Source: Haloechinothrix_A salitolerans (GTDB lineage: Bacteria; Actinomycetota; Actinomycetes; Mycobacteriales; Pseudonocardiaceae). Taken from it: 64,000 nt of DNA. The notes below the pieces were generated by a model, which saw only the letters and a program-made list of their open reading frames with translations, did no database searches and was not told the DNA's origin. Below are positions 9,167 to 17,121 of this stretch, one piece after another; positions within the stretch are counted from its first letter, which is position 1; each line of letters opens with the position of its first letter. The position numbers and the translations under genes are program-made. The stretch is from the NCBI RefSeq assembly GCF_039544105.1, contig NZ_BAABLA010000004.1; one strand, given 5' to 3'.

Positions 9167-9271
9167 GTTGTATGAGGACCGGCCGTTGGTGACGCCTGCC
9201 CGGAGCCGCGAGGCGGGTGGCTGCCCGTCCGCGCCAATGTGCGGCCGGTGATAGTTCCAGACTCCAATCGC
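9167..9271 (-). pseudogene. C-terminal remnant of an IS481-family transposase
   Basis: The minus strand encodes VWNYHRPHIGADGQPPASRL followed by a GVTN..SYN segment. This matches the end of IS481-type transposases (YNYHRPH, GG.PPASRL, GVTN..SY). The family normally stops just after SYN, but here the frame reads on, so it is decayed. No upstream catalytic DDE part is present. Confidence 0.6.
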
Positions 9272-9293
9272 TGCTGTGCGGTCATCCTCGCTG

Positions 9294-9455
9294 GTGAAGT
9301 CCCGGTTGCTCTACTTTCTCCGACCGCTCAACAGCCACCTGGTCCGTTGGGCCTGCGGGAAATACAAACATCGGCTACGCAACCGAGAACGCCGCGAAAT
9401 GGCATGGCTGACCGAGATCGCTCGACGATCTCCCCGCCTGTTCGCGCACTGGTGA
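9294..9455 (+). pseudogene. C-terminal remnant of a group II intron maturase
   Basis: The plus strand encodes about 53 codons ending in RRSPRLFAHW and a stop, with LVRWACGKYKHRLRNRERRE before it. Group II intron reverse transcriptase/maturases end with just such a basic RW..KYK segment and a terminal FAHW. Only this tail survives and I see no domain V/VI ribozyme fold downstream. Together with the IS481 remnant it fills the 392-bp gap after the GH6 gene. Confidence 0.6.
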
Positions 9456-9478
9456 CTCGGCGCACGTCCTGATGTCGA

Positions 9479-9649
9479 TCACAATCGGTCGTTGAGGCTT
9501 GCGAGAAGTGCGTTGAGGATGCGTTCTACCGCTGACTTGAGCAGATCGTCGAATTGGTAGTCGGCGAAGGACTTGCCCTGGCGGAAGGTATCGAGTCGTT
9601 CGGCGGCTTGGAGCGCGTCCCAGAGGTATTTGCGCGGGTCAGGCCGCAT
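9479..9649 (-). pseudogene. Truncated HEPN (DUF86) partner of MNT
   Basis: The 56-residue product starts MRPDPRKYLWDALQAAERLD and matches the first third of DUF86/HEPN proteins (helix with YL.D...A.e.i..F..G). It stops after VERILNALLASLNDRL, before the R-X4-6-H catalytic motif. It overlaps the 3' end of the upstream nucleotidyltransferase by 11 bp, as in intact MNT-HEPN pairs. It is either a decayed toxin or an inactive stub; mobile-element debris lies directly beyond its end. Confidence 0.6.
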
Positions 9650-9947
9650 AGAGGGTTTCCTTGGTCTGTTCGACCTGCTCTCGGAAGTACGGGTTTCGCA
9701 CACTGGATGCGGTGACCACGTCCACCGGACGGTTGAGGAGCGCCTCGAGGCCCTCTTTCAGGCCGAAGTAGGCGCCGAAGTGGTCGAACCCTGGGCGCGT
9801 GTCGAACTCGACGAGGACGTCGACGTCGCTGGATGACACGTCGAATGCGTCTCCGGTGGCCGATCCGAAGATATCCAGACGGCGCACGCCCAGCTCACGG
9901 CACAACGCCTCGATCTCCCGACGCTTGGACTCGATTGCGGCATGCAT
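9639..9947 (-). CDS. MNT-type nucleotidyltransferase antitoxin
   Basis: This is a 102-residue minimal nucleotidyltransferase. The family signature is intact: GSATG followed by SDVDVLVEFD supplies the GSxxxG and DxD metal-binding residues. In HEPN-MNT modules this protein adenylylates the HEPN RNase toxin and so neutralises it. The ATG at 9947 has a GAAGGTGG ribosome-binding site. The longer reading frame upstream lacks family similarity. Its HEPN partner is truncated, so the pair is probably no longer an active toxin-antitoxin system. Confidence 0.75.
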   Translation of the reverse strand: MHAAIESKRREIEALCRELGVRRLDIFGSATGDAFDVSSSDVDVLVEFDTRPGFDHFGAYFGLKEGLEALLNRPVDVVTASSVRNPYFREQVEQTKETLYAA

Positions 9948-10069
9948 CGTGGCCACCTTCAGCCCAGATTGTGCCTCAATACCATCGCTGAGCGCAGCTG
10001 TGACCTGCGGACACATCGCTGCTCTGGTACTGGCTCGTGCAGCCCCGCGGCGTCAAACCTGGCCCAAAA

Positions 10070-10114
10070 CCCCGAAAAACAAAACAGCCGAACCCCCACA
10101 AATGAGGGTTCGGC
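10070..10114 (-). terminator. Rho-independent terminator for tRNA-Arg
   Basis: On the minus strand a perfect 9-bp stem GCCGAACCC/GGGTTCGGC with an 10-nt loop is followed by the T-rich tract TGTTTTGTTTTT. It lies 30 bp downstream of tRNA-Arg. Confidence 0.75.
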
Positions 10115-10143
10115 CGTCCGGGATGTCCTGAGACATCACAGTG

Positions 10144-10216
10144 CGCCCCCGGTAGGATTCGAACCTACGACACCCGCTTTAGGAGAGCGGTGCTCTATCC
10201 CCTGAGCTACGAGGGC
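10144..10216 (-). tRNA. tRNA-Arg (anticodon CCT)
   Basis: A 73-nt cloverleaf has acceptor GCCCTCG paired with CGGGGGC, T-arm GTAGGTTCGAATCCTAC and an anticodon stem CCGCT/AGCGG around loop CTCCTAA. CCA is not encoded. It reads AGG codons. Confidence 0.95.
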
Positions 10217-10361
10217 TTGAGTCCCCAGCGTAGCGGGTCCGTCTGACGCCGTTGACGCGGGAGTCCGGAGCAGTCTTCGGCTCAGCCGTAATTCCTGGCC
10301 TTCAGCGACGTCTCTCTACATAGCCTCATCACACTAACGAGGGACGAGTCGGAGGAGTGCA

Positions 10362-11015
10362 ATGATCAGGGTGATGTTCGCGGACGACGAGGAACTCGTT
10401 CGCGCGAGTCTGCGCACGATGCTGTCGGGCGCCGAGGGCATCGAGGTCGTGGCCGAGGCCGCGGACGGCGATGCGGCAGCCGAGGCCGCGCGGCTGCATC
10501 ACCCGGACGTCGTGCTGCTCGACATCAAGATGGGTGCTGCCGATGACGGCCTTGAGGCGCTGCGCTCGATCATGGCGCTGCCGTATCCGCCGGCCGCGGC
10601 GATGCTGACGACGTTCGATATTGACGCTTACGTTTCCCGCGCGTTGAGCATGGGTGCGCAAGGGTTCTTGCTCAAGGACATCCGCCCCGTACCGCTGGTG
10701 CAGGCGGTGCGGGACCTGGCGCGCGGTGGGGCCGTTCTCGACCCAGGAGTGGCCGCGCGGATGGTCCGCGCCCATCGCGACGAGCAGCGCGCCGCCGAAC
10801 CCGCGCGTGAGCTGCTGGATTCGCTGTCGGAACGTGAGCGCGAGGTCGTCACCTTGATCGCGCAGGGACTGTCGAACTCGGAGATCGGCGCGACCCTGTT
10901 CCTGTCAGAAGCCACCGTGAAGGGGTACGTGTCGTCCGTGCTCACCAAGATCGGTGCCGCGAATCGGGTGCAGGCCGCGCTGCTGGCCTACCGGGGTGGT
11001 TTACTCGAGCGCTGA
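10362..11015 (+). CDS. NarL/LuxR-family response regulator (orphan)
   Basis: This 217-residue regulator has a receiver domain (acidic pair in FADDEE, phosphoacceptor Asp in VVLLDIKMG, Lys in FLLKD). A LuxR-type helix-turn-helix follows (LSEREREVVTLIAQGLSNSE, then LFLSEATVKGYVSSVLTKIG). No sensor kinase is adjacent; the next gene is a membrane channel protein overlapping by TGATG. It binds DNA as a phosphorylation-controlled dimer, but its targets cannot be read from the sequence. Confidence 0.88.
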   Translation: MIRVMFADDEELVRASLRTMLSGAEGIEVVAEAADGDAAAEAARLHHPDVVLLDIKMGAADDGLEALRSIMALPYPPAAAMLTTFDIDAYVSRALSMGAQGFLLKDIRPVPLVQAVRDLARGGAVLDPGVAARMVRAHRDEQRAAEPARELLDSLSEREREVVTLIAQGLSNSEIGATLFLSEATVKGYVSSVLTKIGAANRVQAALLAYRGGLLER

Positions 11016-11617
11016 TGCTGGTCGCGCTGGAGTTCCTGGGCCTTGTCGCCTTCGCCGCGTCGGGCGCGCTCGCGGCGGTGCGGGCGCGGCTCGACGTCTT
11101 CGGCGTGATCGTCCTCGGCCTCACCACCGCGTTGGGCGGCGGCATCATCCGGGACGTCCTGCTGGGCGTTCACCCGCCAACCACGCTGCGCACCTGGCCC
11201 TACCTCACGGCGGGTGCGGTGGCCGCCATCCTGGTTTTCGCCTTTCATCCACAGGTGGCTCGGTTGCGACGTCCGATGCTGGTGGCCGACGCCATCGGCC
11301 TCGGGCTGTTCGCCACGTCGGGCACCGGTGTCGCGCTCGCCCTCGACGTCCCGGTCTACACCGCCTGCCTGATCGGCATGACCACCGGCATTGGCGGTGG
11401 GGCGATCCGGGACTTGCTGGTCGGCGAGATCCCGCTGGTGTTGCGGCGCGAGATCTACGCGCTGGCGGCACTGCTCGGCGCGGTGCTGGTCGGTGTTGGT
11501 CACCTTGCCGACCTGCCCGCGACGCCCGTGCTCGCCGTGGCATCCGGCGTCGTCGTCGCGGTGCGGCTCATCGCGCTGTGGCGGCAGTGGCACGCCCCTG
11601 TCGCACGCGAGACGTGA
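11015..11617 (+). CDS. UPF0126 / TRIC-like membrane channel protein
   Basis: This 200-residue protein has two tandem copies of a three-helix glycine-rich unit. The repeats are visible as GLTTALGGGIIRDVLLG (first half) and GMTTGIGGGAIRDLLVGE (second half). Prokaryotic TRIC-type cation channels have this duplicated fold, and the YadS/YicG (UPF0126) label is the usual annotation. Translation is coupled to the preceding response regulator through TGATG. Ion selectivity is not deducible. Confidence 0.82.
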   Translation: MLVALEFLGLVAFAASGALAAVRARLDVFGVIVLGLTTALGGGIIRDVLLGVHPPTTLRTWPYLTAGAVAAILVFAFHPQVARLRRPMLVADAIGLGLFATSGTGVALALDVPVYTACLIGMTTGIGGGAIRDLLVGEIPLVLRREIYALAALLGAVLVGVGHLADLPATPVLAVASGVVVAVRLIALWRQWHAPVARET

Positions 11618-11663
11618 CGGGCCCTCTCAGGCGTAGCTCAGCCGGGCGGGTAACACTGGGTAT

Positions 11664-12353
11664 ATGCGCATCCTGGTAGTGGACGACGACCGCGCGGTCA
11701 GAGAGTCATTGCGCCGCTCGCTCGAGTTCAACGGCTACACCGTCGACCTGGCCAGCGACGGCCAGCAGGCCCTCGCCGCCGTCGCCAGCGACCGGCCGGA
11801 CGCGATGGTGCTCGACGTGATGATGCCCCGACTCGACGGCCTCGAAGTGGCGCGCAGGCTGCGTAGCTCCGGTGACGACCTGCCGATCCTGGTGCTGACC
11901 GCGCGGGACACCGTCTCCGACCGGGTGTCCGGCCTCGACGCGGGCGCCGACGACTACCTGCCCAAGCCGTTCGCCCTGGAGGAACTGCTCGCCAGGCTGC
12001 GCGCGCTGCTGCGCCGCTCCGCCGCGGAGAGCGGCGCGACCCAGGACGCCAAACCGCTCAGCTACGCCGACCTCACCCTCGATCCCGTCACCCGCGAGGT
12101 GCGTCGGGGTGACCGCGAGATCAGCCTGACCCGTACCGAATTCACGCTGCTCGAATTGCTGCTCACCTATCCGAAGCACGTGCTCACCCGCGGCAGGATC
12201 CTCGAAGAGGTCTGGGGTTATGACTTCCCGACGTCGGGCAACGCGCTTGAGGTCTATATCGGCTATCTGCGCCGCAAGACCGAGGCGGACGGCGAGCCGC
12301 GCTTGATTCACACCGTGCGCGGGGTCGGCTACGTGCTCAGGGACACGCCGTAA
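11664..12353 (+). CDS. mprA: Response regulator MprA-like
   Basis: This is a 229-residue OmpR/PhoB-type regulator. The receiver domain has phospho-Asp 51 in MVLDVMMPRLDG and Lys in YLPKPF. A winged-helix DNA-binding domain follows (SLTRTEFTLLELLL through EVYIGYLRRKTE). It is followed without gap by a histidine kinase and then an HtrA-like protease. This is the mprA-mprB-pepD order of mycobacteria, where the system senses envelope stress and controls sigE and pepD. The ATG has only a weak ribosome-binding site. Confidence 0.88.
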   Translation: MRILVVDDDRAVRESLRRSLEFNGYTVDLASDGQQALAAVASDRPDAMVLDVMMPRLDGLEVARRLRSSGDDLPILVLTARDTVSDRVSGLDAGADDYLPKPFALEELLARLRALLRRSAAESGATQDAKPLSYADLTLDPVTREVRRGDREISLTRTEFTLLELLLTYPKHVLTRGRILEEVWGYDFPTSGNALEVYIGYLRRKTEADGEPRLIHTVRGVGYVLRDTP

Positions 12354-13754
12354 GTGACTGTCGGTTCAACTCACGTCAAGCGGCGGTTCTCGCTGCGCGC
12401 CCGCGTCACGCTGCTCGCGGCGGCGTGCGTCGCGGGTGCGGTCGCGCTTGTCTCGCTCGCCGCATACCTGACCATGCAGGACAACCTGTACGAGCAGGTC
12501 GACCAGCGGCTCGTGCAGCGCGCCCAGGATGCGGTGCGTACGCCGCCGGTGCGTGACCGGCTGGTGCAGATCCCCGGCGCATTCCTGACCAGCGCGGACC
12601 TCCATATCGGGGTGCTCAGCGCGCAGGGGGACCTCGCCCATCCGCGTGATGGGCAGCCGCCGCCGGTCGGACGACCAGAGCTGGACGTCGCCAGGGGAGA
12701 CGCCAAGGCCTCGCTGCGCACCGACACCGCGACCGGGATGCGCGTGGTGGCGTTGCCGTCCGGACCGGGCCAGGCGATGGTGCTCGCCCAGTCACTCGCG
12801 CCGACCGAGGAGGCGCTGCGCAAGCTCGCCGTGGTGTTGTTCGTGGTCAGCGGCGCTGGTGTCGTGGTCGCCGCGCTCGCGGGGACGGCCGTCGCACGTG
12901 GTGGTCTGCGGCCGGTGCAGCAGCTGACGGCCGCGACCGAGCGGGTCGCGCGCACCGGTGACCTGCGCCCGATCCCGGTGTCGGGTGACGACGAACTCGC
13001 CCGGCTTACCTACAGCTTCAACACCATGCTGGCCACGGTCGCCGCCGCCCAGGAACAGCAACGTCAGCTCGTCGCGGACGCGGGCCACGAGCTGCGCACG
13101 CCGCTGACGTCGTTACGCACGAACCTCGAGTTGCTGCTTGCGGCTGAGAAAGCGGACGCCCCCACCTTGTCCGACAAGGACAGAGCGGACATCGAGTCCG
13201 ACATCAAGGCGCAGCTCGACGAGGTCACTCAGCTGATCGGGGACCTCGTGCTGCTGGCACGGGCCGACCAGCCGCGTGCGGAGCTGGAACGGGTCGACCT
13301 GGTCGAGGTCGTCGAGCGGGCGCTGGACCGGGCGCGCAGGCGTGCCACCCACGTGGAGTTCGACGTCTCGCTGCAGCCATGGCAGCTCGTCGGAGACTCC
13401 AACGCGCTGGAGCGTGCGGTACTGAACCTGCTGGACAACGCGGTGAAGTTCTCGCCAGCAGGCGGCGTGGTGCGGGTTGTGTCGCGCCCGCTCGGCGACG
13501 GCACGGCGGTGGTCGAGGTGTCCGACCAGGGCCCTGGAATCGCCGACGAGGATCTGCCGAAGGTGTTCGACAGGTTCTACCGCTCATTGCAGGCCCGTAC
13601 GCTGCCCGGATCGGGGCTCGGCCTCGCGATCGTGAAGCAGGCGGTGGAGCGCCACGGCGGCGCGGTGTACGCGGGCAGAGCGGCGGAAGGCGGGGCGTTG
13701 TTCACGATCCGACTGCCTGGTCAGATACCCGAGTCTGGTACGCAATCGAGCTAA
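12354..13754 (+). CDS. mprB: Sensor histidine kinase MprB-like
   Basis: This 466-residue membrane histidine kinase has TM1 at about 20-42, an extracytoplasmic sensor (about 43-158), TM2 at about 159-182 and HAMP to about 235. The dimerisation helix has His about 245 in DAGHELRTPLTSLRTN. The HATPase_c domain carries NLLDNAVKFSP, DQGPGI and GSGLGLAIVK. The GTG start follows the mprA stop directly (TAAGTG), so translation is coupled. It phosphorylates MprA. In mycobacteria the sensor loop binds DnaK and unfolded extracytoplasmic proteins. Confidence 0.88.
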   Translation: MTVGSTHVKRRFSLRARVTLLAAACVAGAVALVSLAAYLTMQDNLYEQVDQRLVQRAQDAVRTPPVRDRLVQIPGAFLTSADLHIGVLSAQGDLAHPRDGQPPPVGRPELDVARGDAKASLRTDTATGMRVVALPSGPGQAMVLAQSLAPTEEALRKLAVVLFVVSGAGVVVAALAGTAVARGGLRPVQQLTAATERVARTGDLRPIPVSGDDELARLTYSFNTMLATVAAAQEQQRQLVADAGHELRTPLTSLRTNLELLLAAEKADAPTLSDKDRADIESDIKAQLDEVTQLIGDLVLLARADQPRAELERVDLVEVVERALDRARRRATHVEFDVSLQPWQLVGDSNALERAVLNLLDNAVKFSPAGGVVRVVSRPLGDGTAVVEVSDQGPGIADEDLPKVFDRFYRSLQARTLPGSGLGLAIVKQAVERHGGAVYAGRAAEGGALFTIRLPGQIPESGTQSS

Positions 13755-13867
13755 GTCGGCCCCCGCCGCCGCTGCTAGTGCCACACTGAGGTTATGTGGC
13801 CTTGTTCACGGCCGAGGCCACAGCTTCGTTTCAGGTGACTCTCAGGACCATGCCGCATGGTGGAGAC

Positions 13868-15373
13868 ATGACAGACAACGACCAAGGCACGCCGAACCCG
13901 TGGTCAAGGGAGGGCAACTCCGAATCCGAAGGGGAGCAGCCCACGCGGTCGGCGCAGTTCGGGCAGGCGCCCCAGTCAGGACAGCCGGAGCAGGTCGACG
14001 CAGCGGACCAGACCGCGCGACCCGGCCAGCCTGACCCGGCCGCACCCGCTGGGGATTTCGGGCAGGGCACCGAGAGCTACCAGCCGACCGCTGAGTACCC
14101 CAAACCCGAGTACGGTGCCGGCTACCAGCCGATGTCCGAGTACCCGGCCGCGTATGGCGCGTACGGGACGTCGTCGGGCACGCCGTCGTACGGCACCGCA
14201 CCGTACGGGATGCCGCCGTACGGTGCTGGGCCACAGAGCACGACGCCGTCGAGCATCTATCCGCAGCCGCCGCAGCGCTCTGGTCGTCGCTCTGGTTCCG
14301 GCAAAGCCGTGGTCGTCGCGGCCGTTGTCGCGCTGCTCGCGGGTGGTGCCGCCGGTGGTGTCGGTGGGTACCTCGCCGCGTCGGAGCAAAGCTCGGTGAC
14401 GACGGCGACGGAGAACGCGCTCAACGAGCCGCGCCCCGCACGACAGACGGGTAACGCACCGGACGGCAGCATCGAGTCGGTCGCGCAGAAGGTGACGCCG
14501 AGCGTCGTGCAGATTGAGGTCGCGAGCGCGGACGGCGCTGGCGAAGGCTCCGGGTTCGTGCTCACCGACAACGGCTACATCCTGACGAACAACCACGTCG
14601 TCGAGTCGGCGGCGGACGGCAACGGCCAGATCCGCGTCGCGTTCGAGAACGGTCAGCGCGCTGAGGCGTCCGTCGTCGGCCGCGACCCGACGACGGACAT
14701 CGCCGTCGTCAAGGCCGACGGCGTGTCCGGGTTGCAGCCGGTCGAGCTTGGCCGGTCCGATGACCTCAACGTGGGCCAGCAGGTCGTCGCCATCGGCTCG
14801 CCGTTCCAGCTGTCCGGCACCGTGACGTCGGGCATCGTGAGTGCGCTGCACCGGCCGGTGCGTGCCGGTGGTAGCAGCGGCGACCTCGCCTCGGTGATGG
14901 ACGCGATCCAGACCGACGCCGCGATCAACCCTGGGAACTCGGGCGGTCCACTTGTCGACATGTCGGGCAGGGTCATCGGGATCAACTCGGCGATCTACAG
15001 TCCCGGCGGGATCAGCGGGTCGAGTGCGGGCAATGTCGGTATTGGTTTCGCGATCCCGATCGACCAGGCGCGCCGGACCGCTGACGAGATCATCAAGACC
15101 GGCAAGGCCACCCAGACCTACATCGGTGCGCTGGTCAGCGACGCGCGCGACCGGGGCGCGGCCATCCGCGAGGTCGAGTCGGATGGCCCCGCCGCCGAGG
15201 CCGGTTTGAAGAAGGGCGACGTCGTGATCAAGGTCGGTGACCGGTTCATCGAGGACGCCGACGAACTCGTCGCCGCGATCCGCACCAGGGCGCCCGGCGA
15301 GGAAGTCCCCTTCACCCTGCAGAACAACAAGACCATCACGGTGACCCTCGGGGCGAAGACCGTCGGCGGTTAG
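13868..15373 (+). CDS. pepD: HtrA-like membrane serine protease PepD
   Basis: This is a 501-residue DegP/HtrA protease. A long disordered cytoplasmic N terminus rich in Gln/Pro/Gly/Tyr (about 1-140) precedes one transmembrane helix (about 146-170). The trypsin-like domain has triad His in TNNHVVES, Asp in TTDIAVVKAD and Ser in NPGNSGGPLVD, and a C-terminal PDZ domain (about 405-500) follows. The ATG at 13868 (MTDNDQGTPNPW) has a GGTGGAG ribosome-binding site. An in-frame start 24 codons upstream has none. It is predicted to degrade or refold damaged envelope proteins and to feed back on MprAB signalling. Confidence 0.9.
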   Translation: MTDNDQGTPNPWSREGNSESEGEQPTRSAQFGQAPQSGQPEQVDAADQTARPGQPDPAAPAGDFGQGTESYQPTAEYPKPEYGAGYQPMSEYPAAYGAYGTSSGTPSYGTAPYGMPPYGAGPQSTTPSSIYPQPPQRSGRRSGSGKAVVVAAVVALLAGGAAGGVGGYLAASEQSSVTTATENALNEPRPARQTGNAPDGSIESVAQKVTPSVVQIEVASADGAGEGSGFVLTDNGYILTNNHVVESAADGNGQIRVAFENGQRAEASVVGRDPTTDIAVVKADGVSGLQPVELGRSDDLNVGQQVVAIGSPFQLSGTVTSGIVSALHRPVRAGGSSGDLASVMDAIQTDAAINPGNSGGPLVDMSGRVIGINSAIYSPGGISGSSAGNVGIGFAIPIDQARRTADEIIKTGKATQTYIGALVSDARDRGAAIREVESDGPAAEAGLKKGDVVIKVGDRFIEDADELVAAIRTRAPGEEVPFTLQNNKTITVTLGAKTVGG

Positions 15374-15404
15374 TGGCGTGAGCATGGCGCTGGCCCACCC
15401 CGGC

Positions 15405-15446
15405 GCCGTGTCCCCCGTTCCGGACGCCGTGTCCCCTGTTCCGGAC
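15405..15446 (+). repeat. Two tandem copies of a 21-bp repeat
   Basis: Two adjacent 21-bp units, each beginning GCCGTGTCCCC and ending TTCCGGAC, differ at one base. They lie in the pepD/glycosyltransferase convergent gap. The same unit occurs three times in inverted orientation inside the next gene (15823-15885). Confidence 0.8.
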
Positions 15447-15473
15447 GCTACCGGGCTCGGTGGCGTGGGTTGT

Positions 15474-15507
15474 AGACATGGTGGTCGTCATAGCGACCAC
15501 TATGTCT
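15474..15507. terminator. Bidirectional hairpin between convergent genes
   Basis: A 14-bp stem (AGACATGGTGGTCG against CGACCACTATGTCT, with one G-T wobble) closes a 6-nt loop. It sits exactly at the convergent 3' ends of pepD and the DUF2064 gene and is a likely terminator without a strong U-tract. Confidence 0.6.
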
Positions 15508-16277
15508 CAAGATCGACTCGTGTGAGCGCCCAGCGGCGTCCGTGCGTGCGGGGTGGGCGCCGCGAGCACCTTGGTGAGCGTCCGGGCGAAGCGGCTGTCC
15601 GGCACTTCGGGTGCGATGCGACGAGCGTCGGCCATGGTGTCGACGTCGGACAAAACCGGCAGGTCGGCGACACGCAATCCTCGGGCTCGCAACGCATGTC
15701 GCGTACGGTCACCGGTCTCCGATGTGGACATCGGCACATCGGTGAGGACGCTGGCGTGCGCCGGGTCGCGCAGGCCGAGTGCCCACCAGCCGCCGTCGGT
15801 CGCGGCGCCCAGGACGGCGTCGACGTCGGGAGCAGGGGATACGGCGTCGGGAATGGGGGACACGGCGTTGGGAGCGGGGGACACGGCCGCCACCGGGGCC
15901 ATCGCCGCCGCGAGCACGCGCGCGGTTACCTGGGGAGTGTCCATACCGATCTGTAGCACCGGTGCGCCGGGCTGGAGCACCGCGGCGTCAGCGTGCGCGT
16001 GTGCCAGCCGCTCACCCAGTCCATCGCCGCGTTGCGGGATGACGTCCACCCGTCGGAGTGCGTGCTGTACCTCGGAGGCCATCACCCCGTGGGCGACGTC
16101 CCCCGTGAGCGCGACGACGACCGGTGCTCCGGTCCCCAGCGCGGCGTCCAGCGTATCCAGGAGGCTCGCCGCCGCGAGTTGTGCCGCCTGCTCCGGAGTC
16201 GCTGGTGGGCACAGCCGCGTCTTGGCGAACCCTGGGATCGGCGCCTTGGCCATGACCAGCAAGAACGGCGTGGACAC
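15507..16277 (-). CDS. DUF2064 / TIGR04282-family nucleotidyl/glycosyltransferase-like protein
   Basis: This protein of about 256 residues starts near STPFLLVMAKAPIPGFAKTR, the signature beginning of the TIGR04282/DUF2064 family with a GT-A, CofC-like fold. Further family motifs are QIGMDTPQVTARVL and GAATDGGWWALGLRDP. The frame is open 127 codons upstream, but that part is a shadow of the neighbouring glycosyltransferase, so the GTG at 16277 is preferred. An unusual insert AVSPAPNAVSPIPDAVSPAP splits the nucleotide-binding region and is encoded by three 21-bp tandem repeats. It lies 71 bp downstream of a family 2 glycosyltransferase and probably acts in the same glycan pathway; the substrate is unknown. 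Confidence 0.78.
   Translation of the reverse strand: MSTPFLLVMAKAPIPGFAKTRLCPPATPEQAAQLAAASLLDTLDAALGTGAPVVVALTGDVAHGVMASEVQHALRRVDVIPQRGDGLGERLAHAHADAAVLQPGAPVLQIGMDTPQVTARVLAAAMAPVAAVSPAPNAVSPIPDAVSPAPDVDAVLGAATDGGWWALGLRDPAHASVLTDVPMSTSETGDRTRHALRARGLRVADLPVLSDVDTMADARRIAPEVPDSRFARTLTKVLAAPTPHARTPLGAHTSRS
15823..15885 (-). repeat. Three tandem copies of a 21-bp repeat inside the DUF2064 gene
   Basis: Three 21-bp units (pattern GCGTCGGGA...GGGGGACACG, read on the plus strand) encode a 7-residue repeat of type SP(A/I)PxAV. They are reverse complements of the pair at 15405-15446. Confidence 0.8.
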
Positions 16278-16348
16278 CTGGACTGACGGACCGTTGAACG
16301 GCCGCGGAGTATTCGCTGGCGAGCGCCCGCCTATTCGTGATCGCGCGC

Positions 16349-17023
16349 TCACTGCCGCAACACCCGCGCCATGTCGCGTACCGCACGTGTGGTGCCGAGC
16401 ACTGATCCGGACACTTTGGACTTCGTGCCCCTCGCGCGTTCGCGGTAGCTGACGTCGTGCTCGACAACGCGCCAGCCCGCGCGCTGCGCCTTGACCAGCA
16501 GTTCGAGCGGGTATCCGAATGCCCGGTCGGTCACGTCGAGCGCGAGCAGCGGCGCCCGGTTCACCGCCCGCGCCGGGGCGATGTCGTGGACGTCGAGCCC
16601 GCGCCCGCGCAACAGCCGCGCCAGCAACAGGTTCCCTGCCCGCGCGTGCCACGGCCACACGCCGCGCGCCACCGGCACCCGCCTGCCGACCGCTAAATCC
16701 GCCGTGCCCGCCAGCACCGGTGCGGCAAGGGTCGGCAGCTCCGCGGGATCAAGTGACCCGTCGGCGTCCAGGAAGCACACGACGTCGCTCGTAGCCGCTT
16801 CGAGTCCGGTGTGGACCGCAGCGCCGTAGCCCACGCGCGGCTCGTGCACCACCGTCGCGCCGAGTCGCGCCGCGATCTCCGGGGAGCCGTCCGTGGAGCC
16901 GTTGTCGACGACGAGCGCGTGGTATCCCTCCGGCAGCGCGGTGATCACGCCAGGCAACGCGCGCGCTTCGTCGCGGCACGGCAGCACGACGTCGATCTTG
17001 TCCACGCTTACGAAGCTAGCCAT
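16349..17023 (-). CDS. Family 2 glycosyltransferase
   Basis: This 224-residue GT2 enzyme has a GT-A fold. It starts at KIDVVLPCRDEARALPGV and has the nucleotide-binding VVDNGSTDGSPEIA and the metal-binding motif in VCFLDADGSLDP. A C-terminal stretch near AFGYPLELLVKAQRAGW resembles polyprenyl-phosphate sugar transferases, but there are no C-terminal membrane helices. The ATG at 17023 has GGGTGGGG before it, and the longer open frame upstream lacks similarity. It is divergent from a multi-pass membrane protein and co-directional with the DUF2064 gene. The sugar donor and acceptor are unknown. Confidence 0.85.
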   Translation of the reverse strand: MASFVSVDKIDVVLPCRDEARALPGVITALPEGYHALVVDNGSTDGSPEIAARLGATVVHEPRVGYGAAVHTGLEAATSDVVCFLDADGSLDPAELPTLAAPVLAGTADLAVGRRVPVARGVWPWHARAGNLLLARLLRGRGLDVHDIAPARAVNRAPLLALDVTDRAFGYPLELLVKAQRAGWRVVEHDVSYRERARGTKSKVSGSVLGTTRAVRDMARVLRQ

Positions 17024-17121
17024 CCCCACCCGTAGCGGGTAACCCCTGCGCGGGTTACCAAATCCTGACGTCCACCCGGTTCGGTTACCACCGCGCACCT
17101 TGCCGGGCTACCGTTCGGACA

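Noticed and set aside
13976..15385. 469-codon minus-strand frame antisense to pepD
   Set aside because: High-GC shadow; composition is Arg/Asp/Val repeats typical of antisense frames, while pepD motifs are intact on the plus strand.
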